A stretch of 64,000 bases of DNA from Lolium rigidum (taxonomy: Eukaryota > Streptophyta > Magnoliopsida > Poales > Poaceae), in NCBI RefSeq assembly GCF_022539505.1, contig NC_061513.1:353257696-353321695 (forward strand). Reading direction: 5' to 3'. Positions 55,031 to 64,000 of this stretch are shown here, in pieces. The notes below the pieces were generated by a model that worked only from the letters and a program-made list of their open reading frames with translations, made no database searches and was not told the DNA's origin. The translations under genes and the position numbers were made by a program. Numbering within the stretch: the first letter of the stretch is position 1; every line of letters begins with the position of its first letter.

Positions 55031-56830
55031 GCTACTATGTATGCCAAAAAATGCACTATATCAATGGAACACACCATGGTCGCTATGCAGAGCACATACA
55101 TGGATCAGAATATCAACTGTAGATCACAACAATGCTAATATGCAAACATCTAAAAGACAGTGATGATTTAACAGCAGCTACCGTATTCATATTAAGAATT
55201 AGAGATAGGATTTCTGCTCACATACCAATTAGAATATAGCATACCAGAACGATACAGCACAACGCACACACATAGGTGCCATCATCAGGATTAAATCACA
55301 GCCAATAGAGGATGCCTTGGACAAGAAGAAAGTAGCATTATCATTAATACATTATTTATTTTAGACATTAGAGGCTAATACAAACTAGAACCTTATAAAC
55401 TACATCACTAACACAAGCCAGTACCAGAAAAGCAGCACAAATAGTTGAAAGTTTAACTTCTTGATGGCCAGGCAGAGGGCATCGACTTGAGGAATAACCT
55501 GGGAGGATTGTAACGAAGCTAAGATAGCACAACCACTGCGGTGAACTTGGCGCCACGTCCTGCCCAGCAGCAGTCGCACCACATGCTCTTTTGCACCTCA
55601 CAGATTAGAAGAAGATTGCATATTAGGAAAGAAAAGAGGATAGATAAGCTACTATGCACAAAATATTGCAGATGAAAGCTTTATATAACAAGGTTCATAG
55701 CAACTAGAGTTTCACAGCAAACGCCAAGGATCATGATAGAGCGAATGATTCCATCAATATTAAATCTTTGCTTGACTACAAATAAAAGAAATAAAAATGG
55801 TACTGCACATGACAAGGAGATGTTGCAAGAAAAGAGACAAGTTTACAATTTGAACAACTATAGGTGACGGAAATATAATATGCACATTGAATCTAGATGG
55901 AGTTGAGTACAACATCTTATCGAATTAAGCATGCTTCACACAAGAGAGACAGTAATGATCACATTTAATAGGCAATAAAACTGCTCACAAAAAATCAGTT
56001 AGGTGTTGCATCTAATCAACCAGGAACATACACTAGATCACACCATTGCAGATGAAAGTTAGGTGTTGCGCTTGTGGATGTCGTGGATGGCATCACCATC
56101 GAGCCTCCTGCTCATTCTGTTCCCTCCAACAATGCTTGCCAGTACTGCCACTTCGCACCCTTTTAGCTCCTCCTCTTATGGTATAGCAAATAGGAAATAA
56201 TTAAAAGAATCGAGTAAGCAATTAATTTCAGGGTAGCAGGATGCCGACAGCGGCAGCGTCCTCTCTAGCGAGATCAATAGTGCAAAGCATTTGCCACCTT
56301 GCAACTCATCGAACAGATGGTGCGAGATCCCCATAAGCATCCCACCACAAAAGATTTTTAGGCAAGTCGAAACGTGCTCCGTAGGAAAATCAAAAGGAAT
56401 ACATACCCGGCAAAATTTTCTGGAACGCACGAAAGTAAAAGATATGCATGTTCAATACCAGAATAAAAAATCAAGATGATACCACTCTGAAGGCACTAAC
56501 AAGACCAAATGCTTAAATGCTAAGTTCCAGTTGCGGAATATGGAATAAGAAACAAGAACTAAAAAAATATGATGGAAATTATATTGCCATTCACGAATAT
56601 ACAAATCACTTCAATTCCTGGAACTATTGTCTTGGTTATTTTCACATCACCCGTACAACACATCATTTTACTGGAGTGGAAGAGTAATCTCACCCTGAAT
56701 CCATCGCCTGCATCGACCAGAACCCATACATTTCTCCTATGCATCCTTGAGTGCTCCATCTGCAATAGCAAGGTCCAAGGAACCATCAGTTTCCCAAATC
56801 ATAAGCTCTAAATTGAGAAAAAAAGCGAAA
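55031..56830. repeat. Segmental duplication of unknown content, copy 1
   Basis: Direct homolog of 61710-63440, about 6.7 kb away. Shared text includes AACATCTAAAAGACAG, CTACATCACTAACACAA/CTACATCACCGACAGCA-type words, GGCATCGACTTGAGGAATAA and TTGCGCTTGTGGATGTCGTG. Part of it recurs at 59160-59460. I find no LTR, TIR or transposase to classify it. Confidence 0.75.
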
Positions 56831-57749
56831 AAAGCCCGAGGTTAAAAGCTTCATTTTTGCATTTCACTTAAGAGGCGATGGGTGTTTTCATGCCCAATCT
56901 TGTCACTAGTTCATGCCGGCCTATAGCCAAATGTTACTATGTTTCGATTCCTCTTGTGAAATGCCCTTTGAAAGCCTCCTTTTCCTAGAACATTCATCCT
57001 AGCTACAGGAAAAAGAAATCACCAAAATAATACAGTTTGAATAGACAGATTCTTGTAGAAAGGTAAGATTTCAAGATATATAGATTTCAACAAAATATGG
57101 CTCAAGAATTGCCATGTACTCTCTTAATGAATAGTGAATAAACTGTGACTGGAAACGAATAGCTAAATTTGAGAGTTGAGTACTAAGAATGGGGTGAAAA
57201 GGAAACAACATCAAGAACACCCCTAGGAAAGAAAGAAAAATAAACCACAATAACAATTCAATTGCACAAGAAAAAGCAAAGCCTAAGCTTTAAGCTAAAA
57301 AAATAAACACTTCGTGAGAGAGCATATTACTTTCACATACTGTAAGCGACATAGAACCACTACATGTATAGCCCAAAATGAACAAATTTTCAGTCTCCAA
57401 TCATCTCAGATCTCTCTTTAGACAGAGGGTTGTCAGTTTATAGGAAATTTGTTGTACTGCATATTTTGGCCAGAGAGTCACTAGAGAGCATCTCACATGG
57501 ACTTTCCCCCTCCGAAGATGCAGAAAAGAGTCGAAACATGCAAGGAAATATCAAACTTAGCAATACAATACTTGAAGGAGAAATTTAAAATACATTGCAC
57601 TCTCCACTAAGTAACTAACAATCGCATCTCTCAATTCAAATGAACAAAGCACATGAACCACACTTTATTTTGAGGGGCATGAATAGATCACTGCACTACC
57701 CCATTGGATACTACATCCTGCTTTGTGGAAAAGCCTACTAATTACGAAC

Positions 57750-57930
57750 TAATAAAGCTATACTACCAATTTCAGGTACAACTTACAAGCATTAGCACAC
57801 CTAATTTGAGGTGGCATGGTGATTCCAGTAATAAATCTATACTACCAATTTGACTGTTTCAGGTAATAAAATATACTACCAATTTGAGTGTTTTGGGCAA
57901 TAAACAACACTACCAATTCGATAACTGGAA
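57750..57930. repeat. Degenerate short tandem repeats
   Basis: The phrase TACTACCAATTT plus (T)CAGGTA or TGAGTG recurs four times at about 45-60 bp spacing. Confidence 0.6.
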
Positions 57931-58739
57931 ATGAAACTTGCACCACAGGTTTCATTATTTAAATGCATGAAGAGGACGTCATTAATAATGCCCTCTTGGC
58001 CTACTACTGTAGCATGTCAGAAAAATGATGAAATAGGTCAAACAACTAATGATTTTGCTCAATTACCTAGAGTTCTTATAAATCTGAAGACTTGTTTGAT
58101 TCTAAGGATTCTCAAACGAACTTTGTAAGATTATTACCCATAGGAAGTTTACCTATAGATGCCTCAAAGGGTTGTAACCTCCAAAATTCCTATGGATTGC
58201 TTTCCTATACTACAGTTTCATAGGATTTCTAGCAAGAAGTTAGACCACTTGGAAAATTTCCTATGTGCCTATGACAACTATGACATGTACTCAATCCCTA
58301 TAGTAATTTCATGCATTTTTTCCTGTGGTGCAACCAAACGACTTCTGCAACTAAGTCGTGCGTTTTCTAGAATTTCACATGCCATAACATATTGTTCCAG
58401 CGTTTCTCCTACTCTTGTGCTTTTGAAAACCTTTGAATCAAGCAGGCACTGATTCAGAAAAGGGATGTTTGTGCTTCACTCGCTTTCCATCTTCACTAAC
58501 AACCTGCATGCATAACCGATATATACGTGACTGGTCAAAACTAATACAGCATATCGGTTAAAAAGGAAAAAAAAAGCAAGCAAGATATAATCTATAAAAT
58601 ACATCATATCCTAGTTTCAAAGAAAGAAACATGCACCACCTAGGAAAGTAACATAATAGTAGCATCATAATACATACAGTATTATGAATTTTTTGTCCAT
58701 TATATATATCATATCTTAGCATGCATAACAACACAGTCT

Positions 58740-59140
58740 AGACAAGCTGGACACCACTCAAGGAAAATCTTCTCCTTTGGCTGGATCTACAAGACCGTTT
58801 TTGGACAGGTGTTCGCCTTGCGCGTAAGGGTCTCCAGGGTCCAACCCTTTGTCCCTTTTGTGATCAAGCACCTGAAACTATCAACCACTTAATGGTGCAA
58901 TGACCTTTTGCAAGATCTGTATGGTTCCAAATTCTAAGGGCACATGGAAGGGAAAGCTTCACACTTGACGGAGATTCCATGTTGTATAGCTGGTAGTGTG
59001 GGATACAACGATGTCAGCCAAAGAAGAACATGCTTCACTTGGCTACTCTAAGTGTGGCATGTTGCCGGAGTCATACAGTATACTATCTAGAACTCCCCAC
59101 GACGAGTAAATCGTTCTAGATGTCCTTCCCAAGTTGTATA
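58740..59140 (+). pseudogene. LINE relic, zf-RVT zinc-binding region
   Basis: Frames read LLWLDLQDRFWTGVRLARKG then LQGPTLCPFCDQAPETINHL and MVQ, the C-x2-C-x-H zinc-binding tail of a plant L1 ORF2. A stop replaces the expected Cys region and further stops follow. No poly-A seen. Confidence 0.65.
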
Positions 59141-59159
59141 TGAAGATTCACTTGATAAA

Positions 59160-59460
59160 CTGGAAGTATGAATGTACAAATCATTTCAATTTATGGAACT
59201 ATTATATTGGTTATGTTCACATCACACGTACACCACATCATGATATTGGAGTGGCAGAGTAATCTCACCCTGAATCCCTCGGCGACTGCTCCAATCCATC
59301 CAGAGCCCATACAGTTCTTCTATGCATCGTACATCCTACAATGCTCCATCTGCAACAGCAAGCCATCACCAAAATTAGACAACCATACTCCAAAAAAAAA
59401 AAGCTGATATGACCTTATCAGGTATTCAGGTGTTGCGCGTCAGGATACCAAGTAAAGAAA
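59160..59460. repeat. Segmental duplication of unknown content, partial copy
   Basis: Matches 56590-56790 and the 63320-63440 region (CATTTCAATT, GGAACTATT, TCACATCA, GAGTGG, GTAATCTCACCCTGAATCC). Confidence 0.7.
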
Positions 59461-59794
59461 AGAGCTTTCACCAATTAGAGGTTACATATCCAGATGCATA
59501 CATGCTTTCCATCAGATCAATATGAATACATAGAATGCCAATACACTGCTTACCCATGGAATTAGAAGCAAAAGAATGGAACACAAAGATGAAAGAATAC
59601 TAGGTAAACCTAGCTCATTTGCCAAAGCAAATTCGCAATTTTGAGCATTCAACACAGATTTCACGAATGTTTGATTCCATCTTCTTGCAAATTAAGATAG
59701 GAAATAGTAGCTAGCAGATCGCACACAGAACTAGTGCAAGTATTTATTATGGTGCATCGATGAAAAAATGACCCAGATTTGATCATGATATGAA

Positions 59795-60235
59795 CTATTC
59801 CAAACAATTTTGCAGGGGAAAAAGGACCTTTTGCAGGGCGCCGTGATGGAGGACGTCTCCGAGCTGGGGCTGGACGAGCTCCTCGTCCAACATGTCCAGG
59901 CCTCTACCTTCTACAAAGCCATGCCGAGATGGGGAACAAGGAGGACGAGGAGGTTTGGCCGGAGATGCAGCAACCCACGGCGCCAGGACACGCTTGCCGG
60001 AAGGGTTGCATGCCCCGAGGACTCCGGCGCCCGTGAGGGGGAGGATGTTGGCCGGCCATGTCTGCTGAGCGTGGGGCAGGCGGTCTCTGAGCTGCCTCAC
60101 CCCACCCGTTGCCGCGGCAAGGATTTGAGGTGTTGTTGAGGACTTGCGTTCCTCGCCATGGAATAGAGAGTGGGGAGGAGGGCCGGCGGTGATCCTCGTT
60201 CGTGGCCGCGGAGATTGGAATCTAAAAACAACCAA
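59795..60235 (-). other. GC-rich open frame, unsupported as gene
   Basis: A 146-codon minus frame (MVVFRFQSPRPRTR...) lies in the only GC-rich island of the 53-64 kb region. It ends with DMLDEELVQPQLGDVLHHGA and a stop at 59795. No domain is recognised. It may be a first exon of a gene running leftward or a captured fragment. Confidence 0.3.
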
Positions 60236-60497
60236 AACTACAAAGCATCAGAGTTTAAAACATCTCATGCTTATTACATGGGGAATAAATCTTGATGCCA
60301 ACATTAGTTGTGCTTTTGATGGATTTTTTAGCTACCCCTACTAGTACACACTAGCAGCAGCAACTAGTAGGGTAGGCAGGAAAACTAGCCCAAGTAGTTG
60401 TTAGCTCGGAGCAATTTCGCACGAGTTGCTAGCTAGTAATACTCATAGGGTAGAGTTTCTTTTCCATTCTCATGAACTGCTAAACCTCTGTTTAGGG

Positions 60498-61072
60498 ATT
60501 TTTTCTCGGCCGAATATCCAAAATCTCGCCGAAAACCATAAATTCCGGTACCTCCCGAGAAACACTGAAACCGATCAAAAAAATCGGCTTTATTTGAATT
60601 TAAACTATGGTCTGTGATAAAATAAGATCGTATTTTGTATATACAAACAGCTTGCTGGGCTCGTGGTTAGGTTATCTGGAGCCTCTCATGTTGTCTTGGG
60701 TTCGAGTACCCATTGCCGCAAATTCTCCTTTTTCAGTTTATTCTGCTTTTTTCCTTAAAAAGGAAAGGTGTACCCATTCCTGCAAATTGTCCTTTTTCAG
60801 TTTATTCTGCTCTTTTGCTTAAAAAAAGAAAGGTGTCGGAATCAAGATTCGAGGACACCACCTAATGTCATTTGACGGGATAGTCTTACCGCTGCGTCGC
60901 ATAACCAGTTGTGCTAATGTATGCTTGAATTTTTTTGTTTGGTGCCAAAAAAAATTGAATTCCAATTTTGTTTGAATAAACTCATACTATAAATGCCCCA
61001 GATTTCCGAGATTTCGCGGTAACCGGATTTTCCGTGTCCTCCTGGTAAAAATGTCACCGAGAAAAAAAAATC
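60498..61072. mobile_element. Probable TIR element (superfamily unknown) with tRNA-like core
   Basis: Left end GATTTTTTCTCGGCCGAAT and right end (complement) GATTTTTTTTTCTCGGTGAC form a diverged inverted repeat, and both arms contain CTCG/CGAGA-CCG words. The core at 60645-60715 has a pol III B-box-like GGGTTCGAGTACCC preceded by an A-box-like GTGGTTAGGTTATCTGG. A 64-bp tandem duplication follows (60708-60771, 60772-60833). No clear target duplication was found. Confidence 0.4.
60708..60833 (+). repeat. 64-bp tandem duplication
   Basis: TACCCATTGCCGCAAATTCT... and TACCCATTCCTGCAAATTGT... both continue CCTTTTTCAGTTTATTCTGC and end GAAAGGTG. Confidence 0.9.
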
Positions 61073-61709
61073 TTGCTGCTCACATAATGCATCGATGTGC
61101 GTCCGATCTTGCTAGCTCATCTAGCTCAAATATGTGCATGACACTTCCTCTCTATTAGAATTTTCTTTAATAAAGAAACTTAGACGCTATGCTCAGTTGA
61201 TTAAATGGAAGATTAATTACAAAGAAAGTTGCAAATTTTGGCATCGTAATATCACATATCAAACAATGGAGAATATAAGTACATAAAGCACACATCTCAA
61301 GTGACATATAAACACACAATCCAACTCCAAGTACATAAGTCTAACCAAAGAGGAACAAACTCTAACAACAAATATTTTACATATATGCAAGCATGAAATA
61401 TCCAGATCATCAGCCTCACATGAATCAAATGAGGGCCATCAGCTCAAAAGCTGGGAAAGAAACACCCGATGTGGTATCACAAGGCACAAGGGAGCCGGAG
61501 ATCGAAGGGGTGAACCAAAAGCGTACCAGAGAGGTTGTAGTCGAGGCCAAGCATAGTGCCACCATGATAGCACTGTCTGAGCCGGAACAACCAGGTCATG
61601 CCGGACCGAACAGCCAACAAGTAGGACCAGCAAGAGTGAAGCAGCACCGCATACAATTATGAACCTAACATATTAAAAGTTCACATGTTAGAAAAGACAG
61701 GACTATAAT
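61073..61709. other. AT-rich spacer without recognised feature
   Basis: An 89-codon plus frame (61393-61662) has no recognised content. Confidence 0.3.
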
Positions 61710-63440
61710 TAAGCTACTATGCAAAGACAGAGGGCACAATATCAACGAAACATACCATGGTAACTATGCACAGCACATACACGGATCAAAAGATCAATTC
61801 TAGATAATAACAATGCTTCTATGCAAACATCTAAAAGACAGCGAGGATTTAACATCAACTACCATATTCATATTAAGAATAAGAGATAGGCTTTCTATTC
61901 ACAGACCAAATAGACTAGACAACCCTATAGCACAACACACACACACATAGTTGCAGTCAAAACACATGCCAGCATCACGGTTAAATAACAACCAATACAG
62001 TAGGACATGAACAAGAAGAAAGTAACATGATCATTAATTCATTATTTATTATAGACATTAGAGGAAAATAAAAATGAGCACCTTATAAAGTACATCACCG
62101 ACAGCACAATCCAATACCAGAAAAGCACCACAAATAATTGATAGTTCAACTGCTTGATGGCCAGACACAGGGCATCGACTCGAGGAATAACCTGAGAGAA
62201 TTGTAGCAGAAGACGAGATAGCACTACCACCGCGGTGAACTTCCCGCCACGGCCTACCCAGCAGCAGCCGCACTGCATAATCTTATGCACCTCACAGATT
62301 AGAATATGATTGCATATTAGAAAAGAAAAGACGATACATAAGCTACTATGCACAAACCATACACAGATACAATCATTCAAGCTGAAAGTTTTATACAACA
62401 AGGTTTAAAGAAACTGGAGTTTCACAGTAGAACAAGGATCAAGATAGGGCGAATGGTTCCATCAATTTAAATCTTTGCTTGCTTGCAAATAATGGGAGTA
62501 TAAATGATATTGTACATTACAAGGAGATGTTGCAACAAAAGAGAAAAGTTTACAATATAAACAGCTAGAGGTGACAGATATATAGCATGCCCATTGATGG
62601 AGTTGAGTGCAACATCTAATATCTAATTAAGTATGCTTCATACAGGAGAGACAACACTGATCACATTTAGCAGGCAAAAAAAGTGCTCACAAACAATTAC
62701 TTAGGTGTTGTATCTAATCAACTAGGAACATACACTAGATCACACCATTGCAGATGAAAGTTGGGTGTTGCGCTTGTGGATGTCGTGGATGGCATCGCCA
62801 CCGAGCATCCCCAGCTTCCTGGTTCCCAGTATACCCAGTTTGCGCCCTTTTAGCTCTTCCTCTTCCAGTATGAACTGAACCTGAAAAACATAGAAGATTT
62901 TTATTACTGCCTATGCATAACAACCAGGAAACAATTAACATAATTGAGTAAGAAATTACTTGCTGGCAGCGTCCTCTCCTGCGACACCAATAGTGCACAT
63001 CATCTGCCAATGTGGATCTCGTTGGACAAATGGTGCGAGATCCCCATCAGTGACCTGCCACGGAAGAATTTTAGGCAAGTCAAAACGTGCTTAGTATGAA
63101 AACCATAAGGAATTCATGCCCGGCAGGCAATGCACAAAAATAAAAGATATGCATGATCAATACCAGAATAAAAAAGATGATGGAAAACTAAAGTAAAAGA
63201 TATGCATGATACCACTGTCAAGGCACTAACAAAACTAAATGCTTAAATGCTAAGTTCCAGTTATGCAATATGGAATAACAAACAAGAATTAAAAAAAGAT
63301 GATGGAAATCATATCTCCATTCATGAATATACAAATAATTCTAATTCATTTCAATTCCAGGAACTATTGTCTCGGTTATGTTCACATAACCCTATAACAC
63401 ATCATTAGATGGAGTAGCAGGGTAATCTATGAATCCTCCA
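61710..63440. repeat. Segmental duplication of unknown content, copy 2
   Basis: Partner of 55031-56830 in the same orientation. Contains an open minus frame 62042-62401 (with VIPRVDALCLAIKQLNYQLF) whose counterpart in copy 1 is in a different frame register, which argues against coding. Confidence 0.75.
62740..62880 (-). other. Exon-like segment with stop codon (minus strand)
   Basis: After TTTTTCAG a 47-codon frame reads VQFILEEEELKGRKLGILGT, RKLGMLGGDAIHDIHKRNTQ, LSSAMV and TGA. Copy 1 of the duplication (about 56060-56165) keeps EELKG and DGDAIHDIHKRNT in the same register but differs between. This could be the last exon of an unidentified gene. Confidence 0.35.
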
Positions 63441-63452
63441 CTGCTCTATCTG

Positions 63453-64000
63453 GCAATGTGGATCTCGTTGGACAAATGGTGCGAGATCCCCATCAGTGAC
63501 CTGCCACGGAAGAATTTTAGGCAAGTCAAAACGTGCTTAGTATGAAAACCATAAGGAATTCATGCCCGGCAGGCAATGCACAAAAATAAAAGATATGCAT
63601 GATCAATACCAGAATAAAAATCAGAGAGTTCAAGTTATGCATGATACCACTGTGAAGGCACTAACAAAACTAAATGCTTAAATGCTAAGTTCCAGTTATG
63701 CAATATGGAATAAGAAACAAGAATTAAAAAAGATGATGGAAAACTAAAGTAAAAGATATGCATGATACCACTTGTCAAGGCTCTAACAAAACTAAATGCT
63801 TAAATGCTAAGTTCCAGTTATGCAATATGGAATAACAAACAAGAATTAAAAAAAGATGATGGAAATCATATCTCCATTCATGAATATACAAATAATTCTA
63901 ATTCATTTCAATTCCAGGAACTATTGTCTCGGTTATGTTCACGTAACCCTATAACACATCATTAGATGGAGTGGCAAGGTAATCTCACCCGAATCCCTCG
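63453..64000. repeat. Further tandem copies of the duplication end, running off the window
   Basis: 63453-63620 repeats 63007-63177 almost exactly. 63650-63725 and 63775-63990 repeat 63225-63430. The pattern suggests recent unequal exchange with a period of about 450-550 bp, continuing beyond the window. Confidence 0.85.

Noticed and set aside
58085..58345. Possible MITE with TTGTTTGATTC / CAACCAAACGAC ends
   Set aside because: The inverted similarity is short and imperfect and no target duplication is visible.
55031..63440. LTR retrotransposon with 1.75-kb LTRs 6.7 kb apart
   Set aside because: No TG..CA ends, primer site, polypurine tract or internal coding were found, and a third partial copy lies between them.
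1..64000. CRISPR arrays, bacterial operons or prophage-like systems
   Set aside because: The sequence is plant nuclear DNA; the short tandem repeats are minisatellites and transposon repeats.

Overview
The window is nuclear DNA of a grass, most probably a Triticeae species (wheat, barley or Aegilops type). The reasons are the LTR retrotransposons whose termini begin TGATACGTCTCC (a style common in Triticeae Gypsy elements), the many Stowaway, CACTA, Harbinger, MULE and Helitron elements, single-exon GC-rich genes, and a DUF1668-type gene family typical of grasses. Most of the window is transposable elements, and most insertions can be dated relative to each other from target-site duplications (TSDs) read directly in the sequence.

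Layout. (1) 0.3-5.2 kb: a Harbinger element carrying a small broken ORF with its own TATA box, a Tourist-like MITE, and a Stowaway MITE split by a CACTA element. The CACTA element holds a 5S-rRNA-like segment and a 0.66-kb tandem duplication. (2) 5.16-21.5 kb: a MULE with about 250-bp inverted repeats and a perfect 9-bp TSD. It was split by a plus-strand Gypsy-like retrotransposon (TSD GAGGC). That element's 5' LTR was in turn split by a related minus-strand element (TSD TGGGG), and its internal ORF by a Stowaway. (3) 21.5-29.5 kb: a 21-bp LINE insertion, a minus-strand Helitron, a 5'-truncated L1 LINE with a 15-bp TSD inside older LINE debris, and a long CT microsatellite. (4) 30.3-31.9 kb: the best gene in the window, an intact intronless CYP710A sterol C-22 desaturase. 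(5) 32.8-45.8 kb: LINE relics; a divergent pair of single-exon DUF1668-like genes (one intact, one with a 1-nt shift); Harbinger elements; a broken B3-domain gene; a second, truncated copy of the DUF1668 pair; and a small unrecognised two-exon fragment. (6) 46.43-53.04 kb: a 6.6-kb Helitron with textbook ends, a tandemly repeated 5' end and exon-like segments, flanked by two copies of a promoter-like block. (7) 53-64 kb: AT-rich DNA dominated by direct segmental duplications of unknown nature, with a LINE relic and a TIR element containing tRNA-like sequence.

Functional content. Only CYP710A and one DUF1668-like gene look intact. CYP710A would act in phytosterol side-chain desaturation (sitosterol to stigmasterol). 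The DUF1668 family has no established function that I can state. The remaining genes are broken, truncated or captured by elements. I found no novel enzymatic system. The most unusual signals are the Helitron locus, the duplicated divergent gene pair with a large promoter indel, and the LTR element that carries an unrelated ORF in place of gag-pol. All family assignments are from reading and memory; no database search was run.
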